Assembly (NCBI RefSeq): GCF_015500075.1
Contig: NZ_CP045496.1
Span: forward strand, 2,800,001-2,864,000
Source of the DNA: Mesorhizobium sp. INR15
GTDB lineage: Bacteria > Pseudomonadota > Alphaproteobacteria > Rhizobiales > Rhizobiaceae
Direction of reading: 5' to 3'
Length of the DNA stretch: 64,000 nucleotides
The notes below the pieces were generated by a model. That model saw only the letters and a program-made list of their open reading frames with translations. It made no database searches and had not been told where the DNA came from. The translations under genes were made by a program, and so were the position numbers. Position 1 is the first letter of the stretch. Every line of letters starts with the position of its first letter. Shown piece by piece: positions 36,671 through 46,509 of this stretch.

Positions 36671-37213
36671 ATGAAAATACTGCTGACGATTCTCGGTTGT
36701 CTAGTCGTAGCGGCCGCCGGCGGGCTCGTTTTCATCTATTCGGGCATATACGATGTTTCGGCAACGACCCCTGATAGTGCGATTGTTGCCTGGGCCGTCC
36801 ACACCACGTCGGATCGCTCGGTCGGCGCACGCCTTGGGGCAATCAAGGTTCCGTCCGGGCTGGACCAGCCAGCGACGATCGAGGCTGGCGCGCATCTGTT
36901 TTCACAGAATTGCTCCGTCTGCCACGGCGGGCCAGGACTTGAGAGAACAAACATTTCGCGTGGTCTCAATCCACAGCCGCCGGATCTCTTCCGTGCGAGC
37001 CGGGTGCCAGAGGCGGACGAGAATTTCCAGTTCATAAAGTACGGCGTCAAGATGACTGCCATGCCAGGGTTCGCCCCGACACAAACCGACGAACAGATAT
37101 GGTCGTTGGTCGCTTTTCTCGGCGTGGCACCTGGCATGACGGCGCCGGTTTTTTCATCCAAGGTCGGTGCAAAGGTCACAGAGGCGGCTCCCTCGGCTCC
37201 GGCAGGCGGCTGA
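36671..37213 (+). CDS. Membrane-anchored or periplasmic class I cytochrome c
   Basis: The 180-residue protein starts with a hydrophobic signal/anchor (MKILLTILGCLVVAAAGGLVFIYSG). It carries a single haem-attachment site CSVCH at residues 81-85 and a later methionine in VKMTAMPGF as the probable sixth ligand. Upstream in-frame ATG at 36659 is possible. Probable electron carrier or subunit facing the periplasm. It is the first gene of the second run, ahead of the hibernation factor and phosphoketolase. Confidence 0.8.
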   Translation: MKILLTILGCLVVAAAGGLVFIYSGIYDVSATTPDSAIVAWAVHTTSDRSVGARLGAIKVPSGLDQPATIEAGAHLFSQNCSVCHGGPGLERTNISRGLNPQPPDLFRASRVPEADENFQFIKYGVKMTAMPGFAPTQTDEQIWSLVAFLGVAPGMTAPVFSSKVGAKVTEAAPSAPAGG

Positions 37214-37295
37214 CACGGACCGATGATCGAGTCGATCGGCGGACGCATGGTGCAGTGGCGCTTGGGCGGCAACTTCGGAGCATCAGGAGAAATCT

Positions 37296-37649
37296 ATGCA
37301 GATCCACGTCAGCACCGACCACAATCTTGATGGACATGAAGGGCTGACGCGTCACGTTGAAGCCAATCTCAAGGCCGGGCTTGCCCGGTTCAGCGATGGG
37401 ATCACGTCGATCGAGGTCCGTTTGAGCGACGAGAATGCCGCCAAATCCGGCAACGCCGACAAGCGCTGCGTCATCGAGATCCGGCCCGCTGGGCGCAACC
37501 CAGTGGCGGTGACCGACAATCGCGCAACCATCGAGGAGGCCGTGGAGGGCGCGACAAGGAAGCTGCGGCGACTGCTGGACTCCGCCCAAGGGCGGTCAAA
37601 CGATCATAAGGGCGGCGCCTCGATCCGGACAGATGAAGATGTTGATTGA
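37296..37649 (+). CDS. Ribosome hibernation promoting factor / RaiA-like protein
   Basis: The 117-residue protein matches the N-terminal sigma-54-modulation/S30EA domain: MQIHVSTDHNLDGHEGLTRHVEA, IEVRLSDENA, RCVIEIRPAGRNPVAVTD, AIEEAVEGATRKLRRLLD-like helix. It is the short form without the dimerisation domain. It would bind the ribosome decoding region and stop translation in energy-poor cells. Its end overlaps the phosphoketolase gene by 17 bases, so the two are translationally linked. Confidence 0.85.
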   Translation: MQIHVSTDHNLDGHEGLTRHVEANLKAGLARFSDGITSIEVRLSDENAAKSGNADKRCVIEIRPAGRNPVAVTDNRATIEEAVEGATRKLRRLLDSAQGRSNDHKGGASIRTDEDVD

Positions 37650-40029
37650 TCCGGCAACAGGTCTTTCGCCGGGTCCATTGTCGCCCGATCTGCAGGCGAA
37701 AATGAACGCCTACTGGCGCGCCGCCAACTATCTGTCGGTTGGCCAAATCTATCTGCGCGACAACCCGCTGCTCGAGGCCCCGCTCAAGATCGAACACGTC
37801 AAGCCTCGTTTGCTCGGCCATTGGGGCACGACACCGGGACTGAATTTCCTCTATGTCCACCTCAATCGGCTCATCAAGAAGAACGACCTCGACATGATTT
37901 ACGTCATAGGTCCCGGCCATGGCGGCCCCGGCATCGTGGCGAATACCTATCTCGAAGGGTCGTATACGGAACGCTATCCGGCGATCGAGCGCAGCCGCAA
38001 TGGCATGCTTCGCCTGTTTCGACAGTTCTCGTGGCCTGGCGGAATCCCTAGCCACGTAGCGCCGGAAACCCCTGGTTCGATTCACGAGGGCGGGGAACTC
38101 GGCTATTCCCTCACGCACGCATTCGGCGCGGCCTTCGACAATCCCGAATTGATCGTTGCTTGCGTCGTCGGCGACGGGGAGGCCGAAACCGGACCGCTCG
38201 CGGCCAGTTGGCACTCAAACAAATTCCTCAACCCGGCGCGTGACGGCGCGGTTCTGCCGATCCTTCACCTCAACGGTTTCAAGATCGCCAATCCGACGGT
38301 GCTGGCGCGGATCAGCCGCGAGGAGCTGACGCAACTGTTTCTCGGGTACGGCTACGATCCGCATTTTGTGGAGGGCGATGATCCGGCAATCCTGCACCAG
38401 ACGCTGGCCGCCACGCTCGACAAGGTCTTGGACAGGATTCGGCAAATTCAGAAGGAAGCGCGTGCTTCCGGTGATGCCGCAGGACCGCAGCGTCCGCGCT
38501 GGCCGATGATCATCCTTCGCACGCCCAAAGGTTGGACAGGGCCCAAATTCGTCGATGGCAAACCCGTCGAAGGCACGTGGCGTGCGCATCAGGTTCCGAT
38601 CGCGGATTTCAAGAACCCCGAACACCTGAAGCAACTTGAAGACTGGATGCTGAGCTACAAGCCCCACGAACTGTTCGACGAAGGTGGAAAGTTCCGCGAG
38701 GAATTCGCAGCGCTCGCTCCCACGGGCCATAGCCGCATGGGAGCCAATCCGCATGCCAATGGCGGCGAGATGCTGAAGCCGCTGTCGATGCCGCATTTCC
38801 ATGATTATGCGGTAACCGTGGCTGAGCCCGGTGGCGTCAAGGCGGAAGCGACACGCGTTCTCGGCACATTTCTGCGTGACGTAATGAAGCTCAATCTCGG
38901 CAAGCAGAACTTCCGGCTTTTCGGTCCCGACGAAACCGCGTCAAACAGGCTGGAAGCCGTCTTTGACGTTTCCGGCAAGGAGTGGATGGCCGAGATTGAC
39001 GACGTCGATATCAATCTCAGCGCCGATGGACGTGTCATGGAAGTGCTGAGCGAGCACCTCTGCGAAGGTTGGCTCGAAGGATATCTGCTCACAGGCCGAC
39101 ACGGTCTGTTCTCCTGCTACGAGGCGTTCATCCACATCATCGATTCCATGTTCAACCAGCACGCAAAGTGGCTGAAGGTCAGCAAGACCATTCCCTGGCG
39201 CAAACCGATCGCCTCGCTGAACTATCTGCTGACGTCGCATGTCTGGCGGCAGGATCACAACGGCTTCTCCCATCAGGATCCCGGCTTCATCGATCACGTC
39301 GCCAACAAGAAATCGGACGTGGTGCGCATCTACTTGCCGCCCGACGCGAACTGTCTGCTGTCGGTCGCCGATCACTGCCTGCGAAGCCGCAACTACATCA
39401 ACCTGATCGTCGCCGGCAAACAGCCCGAATGGCAGTGGCTCGACATGGCGTCCGCCACGCGGCACTGCACTGTCGGTGCCGGCATCTGGCAGTGGGCTAG
39501 CGACGACGGCGACGAGGTCGATGTGGTCATGGCCTGCGCGGGAGACATCCCGACGCTGGAGACGCTTGCCGCTGTAAAGCTTCTGCGCGCCCATTATCCC
39601 GACATTCGCATCCGTGTCGTCAACGTGGTGGATCTGATGGTCCTGCAGCCTCAGTCGGAACATCCGCACGGGCTGGAAGATCAGGACTTCGACGAACTGT
39701 TCACGCTGGACAAGCCGGTGATCTTCGCGTTCCACGGCTACCCCGCCATGATCCACAAGCTGACCTACCGCCGGAACAATCACGACAACATCCATGTGCG
39801 CGGCTACAAGGAGGAGGGCACCACGACGACGCCTTTCGATATGGTCGTGTTGAACAATCTGGACCGCTTCCAGCTCGCGCTGGATGCCGTCAGCCGAATC
39901 CCGAGGTTCAGTCATCGCGTTCAGAACGCGACGGAGTTTTACTGGGCCGCCATGGAACGTCACAAGCTCTACATCAGCGAATATGGCGACGACATGCCGG
40001 AGATCCGCGAGTGGTGCTGGAAATCCTGA
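37633..40029 (+). CDS. xfp: Phosphoketolase (xylulose-5-phosphate/fructose-6-phosphate)
   Basis: The 798-residue thiamine-diphosphate enzyme shows the family sequence throughout: LGHWGTTPGLNFLYVHLNR, VIGPGHGGPG, the TPP/Mg motif CVVGDGEAETGPLA (about residue 180), NGFKIANPTVLAR, SHQDPGFIDHVANKK, and VVDLMVLQPQSEHPHGL near the end. It splits xylulose-5-P or fructose-6-P with phosphate to acetyl-P plus an aldose-P. With the acetate kinase that follows it yields ATP without respiration. Confidence 0.95.
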   Translation: MKMLIDPATGLSPGPLSPDLQAKMNAYWRAANYLSVGQIYLRDNPLLEAPLKIEHVKPRLLGHWGTTPGLNFLYVHLNRLIKKNDLDMIYVIGPGHGGPGIVANTYLEGSYTERYPAIERSRNGMLRLFRQFSWPGGIPSHVAPETPGSIHEGGELGYSLTHAFGAAFDNPELIVACVVGDGEAETGPLAASWHSNKFLNPARDGAVLPILHLNGFKIANPTVLARISREELTQLFLGYGYDPHFVEGDDPAILHQTLAATLDKVLDRIRQIQKEARASGDAAGPQRPRWPMIILRTPKGWTGPKFVDGKPVEGTWRAHQVPIADFKNPEHLKQLEDWMLSYKPHELFDEGGKFREEFAALAPTGHSRMGANPHANGGEMLKPLSMPHFHDYAVTVAEPGGVKAEATRVLGTFLRDVMKLNLGKQNFRLFGPDETASNRLEAVFDVSGKEWMAEIDDVDINLSADGRVMEVLSEHLCEGWLEGYLLTGRHGLFSCYEAFIHIIDSMFNQHAKWLKVSKTIPWRKPIASLNYLLTSHVWRQDHNGFSHQDPGFIDHVANKKSDVVRIYLPPDANCLLSVADHCLRSRNYINLIVAGKQPEWQWLDMASATRHCTVGAGIWQWASDDGDEVDVVMACAGDIPTLETLAAVKLLRAHYPDIRIRVVNVVDLMVLQPQSEHPHGLEDQDFDELFTLDKPVIFAFHGYPAMIHKLTYRRNNHDNIHVRGYKEEGTTTTPFDMVVLNNLDRFQLALDAVSRIPRFSHRVQNATEFYWAAMERHKLYISEYGDDMPEIREWCWKS

Positions 40030-40051
40030 CCTCACCCTAGCGGGATGCTCA

Positions 40052-41242
40052 ATGACAGAGGCCAAGCCGAACGTTGTCGTCCTCACGTTGAACAGTGGCT
40101 CGTCATCGCTCAAATTCGGATTGTACCGTGTCGACGCCTCGCGGACCGAAATGCTGCTTGCGGGTGAGGCCGAGTCGATCGGTGGGAGCAACAGCAAGTT
40201 CCACGCGACGGATGCGCACGGAACCAGACTGCCGGAAGTGACGGGGCGTATTGCCGATCAACGTGAGGCGGTCATCCGCGTCGGCCGGCTTCTCGCCGGC
40301 TCCGAGGCGCCCGCACCTGACGCGGTCGGGCATCGCATCGTGCATGGCGGACCGAACCTGCGGCGGCGGTGTCTGATTGATGATGCCGTGCTGCAGCAAC
40401 TCGAAGCGGCTATCCCGTTCGCACCGTTGCACATGCCGCCAGCTCTATCCGTCATAAAATTTGCACGCGAGCATTTCCCAAACCTGCCACAGGCGGCGAG
40501 TTTCGACACGACCTTTCACGCCGATTTGCCTGATATCGCCCGCGTCCTTCCTGTTCCCAAGGAATTGCGGGCAGAAGGCATCCAGCGCTATGGATTTCAT
40601 GGCCTTTCCTGCGCATCGATCCTGCATCAGCTTGGCGGCGATCTACCGGAGCGCGTGATCATCGCTCATCTAGGCAACGGAGCGAGCATCACTGCGGTCA
40701 GAGGCGGCAAGTCCATCGACACCAGCATGGGCTTGACCCCGACTGGTGGCGTCATCATGGGCACGCGCAGCGGCGATCTCGATCCTGGCCTGCTGGTCTA
40801 TCTGATGCGCGAGAAGAAGCTTGATGCGCCGATGCTCGAAGATCTGCTCGATCATCATTCAGGTCTCCTCGGAATTTCGGGCTTGAGCGGTGATATGCGA
40901 CAGCTACACAAAGGCACCGCGTCGGATGCGCGTCTCGCGATTGAGATGTTCTGCTATTCCGTGCGCAAGCAGATCGCCGCGATGAACGCTGCCCTGAATG
41001 GAGTGGACCTCATCGTTTTCACTGGTGGCATTGGAGAGAATGACGGAAATGTTCGCGCCGAGATCTGCGCTGGTTTGTCCTGGAATGGCGTCAGACTTGA
41101 TGAAACCCGGAACAGTTCCAACGCCTGTCTTGTCAGCGATCCGGCGTCCCGCTGCAAAGTGATGGTTCTCCCATCACAGGAGGATGAACAGATCGGACGC
41201 GATGCCTGGGCTCTGCTCGATGCCAGTCGTCCCAATGGCTGA
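40052..41242 (+). CDS. ackA: Acetate kinase
   Basis: The start ATG at 40052 lies 22 bases after the phosphoketolase stop. The 396-residue product has VLTLNSGSSSLKFGLY, AVGHRIVHGGP, SFDTTFHADLP, RYGFHGLSC, IIAHLGNGASITAV, GTRSGDLDPGLL and FTGGIGEND, all conserved in AckA. It converts acetyl-phosphate plus ADP to acetate plus ATP. Paired with Xfp it completes a substrate-level phosphorylation bypass. It ends the run, facing the hybrid regulator convergently. Confidence 0.95.
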   Translation: MTEAKPNVVVLTLNSGSSSLKFGLYRVDASRTEMLLAGEAESIGGSNSKFHATDAHGTRLPEVTGRIADQREAVIRVGRLLAGSEAPAPDAVGHRIVHGGPNLRRRCLIDDAVLQQLEAAIPFAPLHMPPALSVIKFAREHFPNLPQAASFDTTFHADLPDIARVLPVPKELRAEGIQRYGFHGLSCASILHQLGGDLPERVIIAHLGNGASITAVRGGKSIDTSMGLTPTGGVIMGTRSGDLDPGLLVYLMREKKLDAPMLEDLLDHHSGLLGISGLSGDMRQLHKGTASDARLAIEMFCYSVRKQIAAMNAALNGVDLIVFTGGIGENDGNVRAEICAGLSWNGVRLDETRNSSNACLVSDPASRCKVMVLPSQEDEQIGRDAWALLDASRPNG

Positions 41243-41470
41243 CATCTTGTCTGAGCTAACCCAGCTGCCAAACTCGACAAGGCCTGGCCCAATGTGGTCG
41301 TCGATGTCGCACTGCGTCAATCAACTCGCCGGAACGTCGGCGCCCTCAACAGCAGCATGGCGAGTAACAAGGACCAGATGTTTCGATCCAATTCGCGGCA
41401 GCAAAGAAATACAGCGAGGCCGCAATCGACACAGCTGCGGCTCGCCGACCCCGAAGCTGCGACGTCGGGC

Positions 41471-44400
41471 CTATCGGGTATCTATCCATGAAGCGTTCCT
41501 GGTTCGCGAAGGCAAGGCGATTTCGACATCGAACGCGACGGCTGCGCGTCTGGCATCCGTTGGAACCTTGACAGCCGTCACCGCCAGCCTGGCGAGCGCG
41601 GGAAGCGACTTCGAGCCGGTCTTCTTCATGATGGCGGCACGATGGTTCTCGACTGTCCGCTGGCTGATTCCGAGGGCGGCCGCGATGTTCTTGCTGGGAT
41701 GACCTGCAAGCACGAGATCCATGATCTGGTGCTGCCTGAGGGTCAACTCCGCCATTTGGGACGCCGCCGATTCCTGCGATAGCGCCCGTCTGTTCGAATC
41801 CCTGGCCAGATCGAGCGCGTGGTGAACGCTGGCACGCAGTTCGGTCAGACCGATCGGCTTCTCGATGAAATCGGAAACCCCCGCCTTCATCGCCTCCACC
41901 GCGATCGACACGTCGCTTTCGCCGGTGATCATGATCGAGGGAAGAACATCGCCTCGTTGACGCAGCCTTTCGAGAAGCTGCAGGCCGCTCATTCCCGGCA
42001 GGTACGCATCGAGAAGCAAGCATTCCGGCAGCCTCCTTTTGGTGCTCTCCAGGAAGGCCTCGCAGCTTTCATACGTTTCCAGTGCGTATCCGTCATCTTC
42101 GAACACGCGTTTGATTTTTTGGCGGATATTGCTGTCGTCATCCACGATATGGATCGTCGGCACGGCGATGGCACCGCCTGTATCCGCGCGTTCTTCGGAA
42201 ATCACTGATGATGCGCGCTCTTCCGATAGCAGACGTTGGATGAGGTTGGTCAGTTCTTGAAGACGAACGGGCTTGTGAAGCTGCGCAAACCCATTCTGTG
42301 CGATAACCCGCAAAGTGTCGGCGGAAATGTCGCCGGTGAGGATTACTACCGGAACGGATCTGTGAAGCTTTTCGCGAAGCGTAATTGCCGTCTGGACGCC
42401 GTCCATTTTCCCCGGCAGGCCAAAATCCGCCAGGACAATGTCGGGCCTGATGGCCCCATGAAGCGTCAGTTCCAGCGCCGAAGCGCCATCGGGAGCGACC
42501 AGCACATGGTGGCCCGAATCTTTCAGCAGGTCCTCGAGCATTTCAAGGACTTCCGGATCATCCTCCACCACAAGGATCGCACCAACAGCGCTTCTTTCCT
42601 TTGGGGGCGGTGTAATATCTTGCTCCGCAACCATATCTTCCACGTCTTCAACTTCATCCGAGGCGAGCGGAATGTCGATCGCGAAGACCGAGCCCTTTCC
42701 GAGTGTCGAGTGAACACGAACGTTGTGGCCGAGGAGGTCGCTAAGGCGTTTGACGATCGATAGTCCAAGGCCGAGCCCTTTGTTTGTCTCACGAGCGGCA
42801 TTGTCGATCTGGTAATACTCGTCGAAGATAGCCTGCAGATCACCGCCCTCGATGCCTGGCCCCGTGTCCCAAACCTCGATACTGACTTTGCCGAGGCGAC
42901 GACGACATCCGATCAGCACCTTGCCAGCCTTCGTGTATTTCAAAGCGTTGGCGACCAGGTTCCTGATAATCTGCTCGAGAAGACGCGGATCGCTTCGGAC
43001 TCGCAAACTGGTCGTGACCAGGCACATTTCGATTTTCTTTGCCTGGGCGAGATAGACAAACTCACGCCCCAGCCGGGACAGCAGGTCACCAACCGCAAAA
43101 TTTACAATCTCGCCGCGAACGATGCCCGCTTCGATCTGGTTGATGTTGAGCAGGGCGTTCAGCATTCCGGTCATGGCGTCGAGCGTCTCATCGAAACGCG
43201 CGATCAGCCTCTCCTGCTTCTCGCCCTTGGCTGTCTTGGCAAGCAGGCCTTGTACCAATGTCAGCGTTTGGAGCGGCTGGCGAAGATCGTGGCTCGCGGC
43301 CGCAAGGAACCGCGATTTCGCCGACGTCGCCTGTTCAGCCTCACGCTTCGCGGCAATCAGGGCGTCCGCGTCGTGCCGGCGGTTGGTGATATCAGCGAAT
43401 GTGATCACCACCCCTTCGACGCGATTGTCCTGCGTACGATAAGCTTGGATCCGCCGCATGTACCACGCGCCATCTGAAGCCTCGATCTCGCTTTCGATCG
43501 GGGCGAGTGATTCAAGCACCGTGCGGGCATGTACCAGAAGTGCGGCATCGGAGGCCATTGAGGCCAGATCAGCCAGCGGCCGACCCACATCGCCTGGAAT
43601 GACGTTGAAAAGTTGTTTTGTCGCCGGCGTGAAGAAACGGATATTGAGATCCCGGTCGAGAAACACGGTCGCGATATCCGTGCTGTTCAGCACGTTCTGA
43701 AGGTCGTTGGACAACGTGCGCTGATGTTCCAGCGTTTCCTGAAGTTGACTGTTGAGGGCCGTCAGCTCTTCGTTGAGCGACTGAAGCTCCTCCTTCGAAG
43801 TAAGCAGCTCCTCATTCGTCGACTGATATTCTTCGTTGACCGAGAGCGTCTCGTCGTTGATCGCCTTCTGCTCCTCGCCCGATATCTCCAGGTTGCGAAT
43901 GGCATCCTGAAGTTCCGTTCGTGTGTCGTCGAGCTCTCTCTCCAGTTCGGCTATCCGAGGAACGTCCTCAGGCAGGGAAGAAGCACCATGCATCGCGCGA
44001 AATGTCTCTTCATGAAAGCAAACGAGCAGAAGGTCTTCGCCTTCGCTTATGAAGGGCTGGACATCGATGCTTAGGGAAATCGCGACGCCATCTCGTTCGG
44101 ATTGGCCGCCCGACAGCCGAGCACAGGCATTTGTCTGCACCGCTTGCTGAACGGCAGCACGAATCTTGTTGCGGATGCCTTTCCGCGAAAGAGCCAGCAG
44201 ATCGAGCGTCGGTGACCCTTGAGCCACGCTCAGGTAACGGTCGATTGGCCCGACCGCATACAGGCAGTCATTCTTGCGGTTGATCACCACCGCTGCAGGC
44301 GCGTGGGAATCCAGTATCATTTGACGGCAAAGTTCGCCGAGCGTTGCCTGGCGGGACAGGGTTCGGCGCTGCCCGGGTTTGGAATGCGTCATATCGACCG

Positions 44401-45937
44401 CACCGGCGGCCAACGGAAAGGCGAACACGCCGGGGCGGCTGCGGCCTATGTGCCGATAAATCCGCTGGGACTTGGCTACGGCTTCAAAGCGACCCTCGGC
44501 ATTGCCGACCGTTTCCGCGCTTCCCAGGAAGAGCATTCCGCCGTCATCCAACGCAAAATGAAACAGCGCAATCGCCTTCTTCTGGGCATCCGGCCCGAGA
44601 TAGATCAGCATGTTTCGGCAGGAAATGAAGTCCAGTCGGGAGAACGGCGGATCTGACAGGACGTTCTGCACCGTGAAGACGACACTGGCGCGCAGCTCAG
44701 CCGAGACACGGTACCCGGTGTCTTCCCGGTAAAAATATTTGGCGAGCCGTTCTTCCGAAATGTCGGCGTCGATCGCATGCCCATAGAAGCCCTCGCGTGC
44801 CGTTGCGATGGCGTCGGCTTCTATATCGGAGGCGAACACATGCAGCTTGGATCTGCTGTTGGCAGCATCGATCGCCTCCCGGAACAGGATGGCCAGGGAG
44901 TAGGCCTCTTCGCCAGTGCTGCAGCCGGCGATCCATATCCGAAGAGCGCGCTCTGGGGCCGCGGCTTTCACAAGGTCCGGGACGATCTCCTTGGTCAGAA
45001 ACTCAAATGCATCGGGGTCACGGAAGAAACGCGTGACATGAATAAGGAGGTCCTTGGCGAGTGCATCACGTTCGACTTCGTCCTGTTTGAGATGCTTCAG
45101 ATAGTCCGTCATGTCGTCGAACTTGACCGCTGCCATGCCCATACGCCGCTCGATGCGGCGCTGGAGCGTGCCAGTCTTGTAGTGCGTAAAATCGTGCCCG
45201 GTTTCAGTGCGCAGATATTCGATGATCTCCTCGCGCGGTCGGTCCGATGAGCGCGGATCGAGTGGTTCGATGATGTCTTTGCCAGACGGCTCGCTTCTCG
45301 CAACCAGCGCTTCGGCGATCCGGCCGACAGGCATGACGAGGTCGACAAGACCCGTGGCTATGGCACTTCTGGGCATGCCATCGAAGGTCGCCTCATGAGG
45401 GTCCTGCGCTATGACAAGTCCCCCAAGCGCGCTTATCACCCTCAGTCCGACGCTGCCGTCGTCGCCTGTTCCGGAAAGCACTATGCAGATGCCGCGCGCG
45501 CCATACTCGTTGGCAACAGCGTTGAGCAGGAAATCGAATGGCAGGCGCGCGCCGTGCGGGGCGTTGGGCTTGGACACGAGAAGTGTCCCGTTCTTTACGG
45601 CAAGATATGTTCCGGGTTGGATTACGTAGAGGTGGTTTGGTTCGATTGCCGTCCCGTTTGATGCCTCGACGATCGTCATCGTCGTATGGCGGCCGAGCAA
45701 CTCCACCATAAGGCTTTTATGCGAGGGATCCAGATGCTGCACCAGCAAGAAGGACATGTCCAGTTTTGGCGGAAGCGCATCAAGCAGCTTTTGACACGCC
45801 TCCAATCCACCTGCGGAAGCGCCAATAGCAACAACCGGGAAATTGGTCGGATCGCTTTCTTTGGCAGGCGCGGATGCCACAGCCCGACTTGGCGGCGGTC
45901 GTACCGTCGCCGCATGATCGGGAGCGGTCCCAGGCAT
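41471..45937 (-). CDS. Giant hybrid regulator: CheB-CheR-PAS-kinase-receiver-receiver-LuxR HTH
   Basis: From ATG 45937 (AAGGAAA upstream; a longer frame to 46006 lacks one) the protein is 1488 residues. Order: CheB methylesterase about 34-215 (GASAGG Ser41, QHLDP His68, GDDGS); CheR methyltransferase 232-495 (TRFFRD, GCSTGEEAYS); coiled coil 660-745 (LLTSKEELQSLNEELTALN); PAS 748-855; HisKA with ASHDLRQPLQ (His883) and HATPase (NALKY, DTGPGI, GLGLGLSI). Then follow receiver 1 (LADFGLPG) near 1135-1250, receiver 2 (LLLDAYLPG) near 1270-1385, and a FixJ/NarL-type HTH (LTLRQHQIMDLVLAGH, NIAAALGISQRTVENHRAAIMKKTG). It thus has sensor, relay and DNA-binding output in one chain. It sits in the middle of the motif-bearing island and is the best candidate for its regulator. 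Confidence 0.9.
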   Translation of the reverse strand: MPGTAPDHAATVRPPPSRAVASAPAKESDPTNFPVVAIGASAGGLEACQKLLDALPPKLDMSFLLVQHLDPSHKSLMVELLGRHTTMTIVEASNGTAIEPNHLYVIQPGTYLAVKNGTLLVSKPNAPHGARLPFDFLLNAVANEYGARGICIVLSGTGDDGSVGLRVISALGGLVIAQDPHEATFDGMPRSAIATGLVDLVMPVGRIAEALVARSEPSGKDIIEPLDPRSSDRPREEIIEYLRTETGHDFTHYKTGTLQRRIERRMGMAAVKFDDMTDYLKHLKQDEVERDALAKDLLIHVTRFFRDPDAFEFLTKEIVPDLVKAAAPERALRIWIAGCSTGEEAYSLAILFREAIDAANSRSKLHVFASDIEADAIATAREGFYGHAIDADISEERLAKYFYREDTGYRVSAELRASVVFTVQNVLSDPPFSRLDFISCRNMLIYLGPDAQKKAIALFHFALDDGGMLFLGSAETVGNAEGRFEAVAKSQRIYRHIGRSRPGVFAFPLAAGAVDMTHSKPGQRRTLSRQATLGELCRQMILDSHAPAAVVINRKNDCLYAVGPIDRYLSVAQGSPTLDLLALSRKGIRNKIRAAVQQAVQTNACARLSGGQSERDGVAISLSIDVQPFISEGEDLLLVCFHEETFRAMHGASSLPEDVPRIAELERELDDTRTELQDAIRNLEISGEEQKAINDETLSVNEEYQSTNEELLTSKEELQSLNEELTALNSQLQETLEHQRTLSNDLQNVLNSTDIATVFLDRDLNIRFFTPATKQLFNVIPGDVGRPLADLASMASDAALLVHARTVLESLAPIESEIEASDGAWYMRRIQAYRTQDNRVEGVVITFADITNRRHDADALIAAKREAEQATSAKSRFLAAASHDLRQPLQTLTLVQGLLAKTAKGEKQERLIARFDETLDAMTGMLNALLNINQIEAGIVRGEIVNFAVGDLLSRLGREFVYLAQAKKIEMCLVTTSLRVRSDPRLLEQIIRNLVANALKYTKAGKVLIGCRRRLGKVSIEVWDTGPGIEGGDLQAIFDEYYQIDNAARETNKGLGLGLSIVKRLSDLLGHNVRVHSTLGKGSVFAIDIPLASDEVEDVEDMVAEQDITPPPKERSAVGAILVVEDDPEVLEMLEDLLKDSGHHVLVAPDGASALELTLHGAIRPDIVLADFGLPGKMDGVQTAITLREKLHRSVPVVILTGDISADTLRVIAQNGFAQLHKPVRLQELTNLIQRLLSEERASSVISEERADTGGAIAVPTIHIVDDDSNIRQKIKRVFEDDGYALETYESCEAFLESTKRRLPECLLLDAYLPGMSGLQLLERLRQRGDVLPSIMITGESDVSIAVEAMKAGVSDFIEKPIGLTELRASVHHALDLARDSNRRALSQESAASQMAELTLRQHQIMDLVLAGHPSKNIAAALGISQRTVENHRAAIMKKTGSKSLPALARLAVTAVKVPTDARRAAVAFDVEIALPSRTRNASWIDTR

Positions 45938-46168
45938 TTTTTGGGTTTCCTTTGAGCCTGCTCTCCAATGAACGGGCGGATGGAGCGTGCTAACAATCGC
46001 CAGCAATTGCCGTCTTGATTGAAATCAATTCTCGATCTGGCCCACAGGTAACGTTCAACAGGGACATCGCGTTCCAGGCATAGATTGATGGAAACGCTAT
46101 TGCCTGACCGATTGCAGGTGTCCACGACCGAACTCCTTGGGCTACCGATCGAAATCTCTGTCACCAGC

Positions 46169-46214
46169 ATGAGTAGTTTCCGATGCTCCCGGGAGCATTT
46201 GTAGAGGGTATGGT
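46169..46214 (+). promoter_or_regulatory. Island promoter element before the receiver operon (copy 5), with palindrome
   Basis: ATGAGTAGTTTCCGATGCT with a -10-like TATGGT 25 bases after CCGA. Between them lies a perfect 16-base palindrome ATGCTCCCGGGAGCAT (46183-46198), absent from most other copies, which may add a second operator. It points toward the 46510 gene, leaving a long leader of about 290 bases. Confidence 0.58.
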
Positions 46215-46509
46215 GCTCTCGTCAGGTTGGCAGCCCGGATTTTGCGTCCGGTTCTTGATCATGGACGACCCGGATAGGCGTCGGTCGTGGCAGGCTGCGA
46301 ATGGCCGTCCAATTCGCCGTCAGGCCGGTCACGCGACGGCGAGTGTGACCAAAGGCCAAGGCCCGGCTCGATGCTCCTGAGACGTATCTGATGTGGCCAG
46401 TATTTCGATACTCTTTCGGCTCCGCCAGCGGAGCATCCGCATGGTTAGACCAAAAGTACCTTTTCCGCCCGCGGCTTCGAGCCGGAACTCAAGTGATACG
46501 CAGTTTCCA

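Noticed and set aside
38941..40197. 418-codon minus-strand frame
   Set aside because: Antisense of the phosphoketolase gene, which has unmistakable motifs.
41184..41702. 172-codon plus-strand frame
   Set aside because: Overlaps the acetate kinase end and is antisense to the HTH end of the hybrid regulator.
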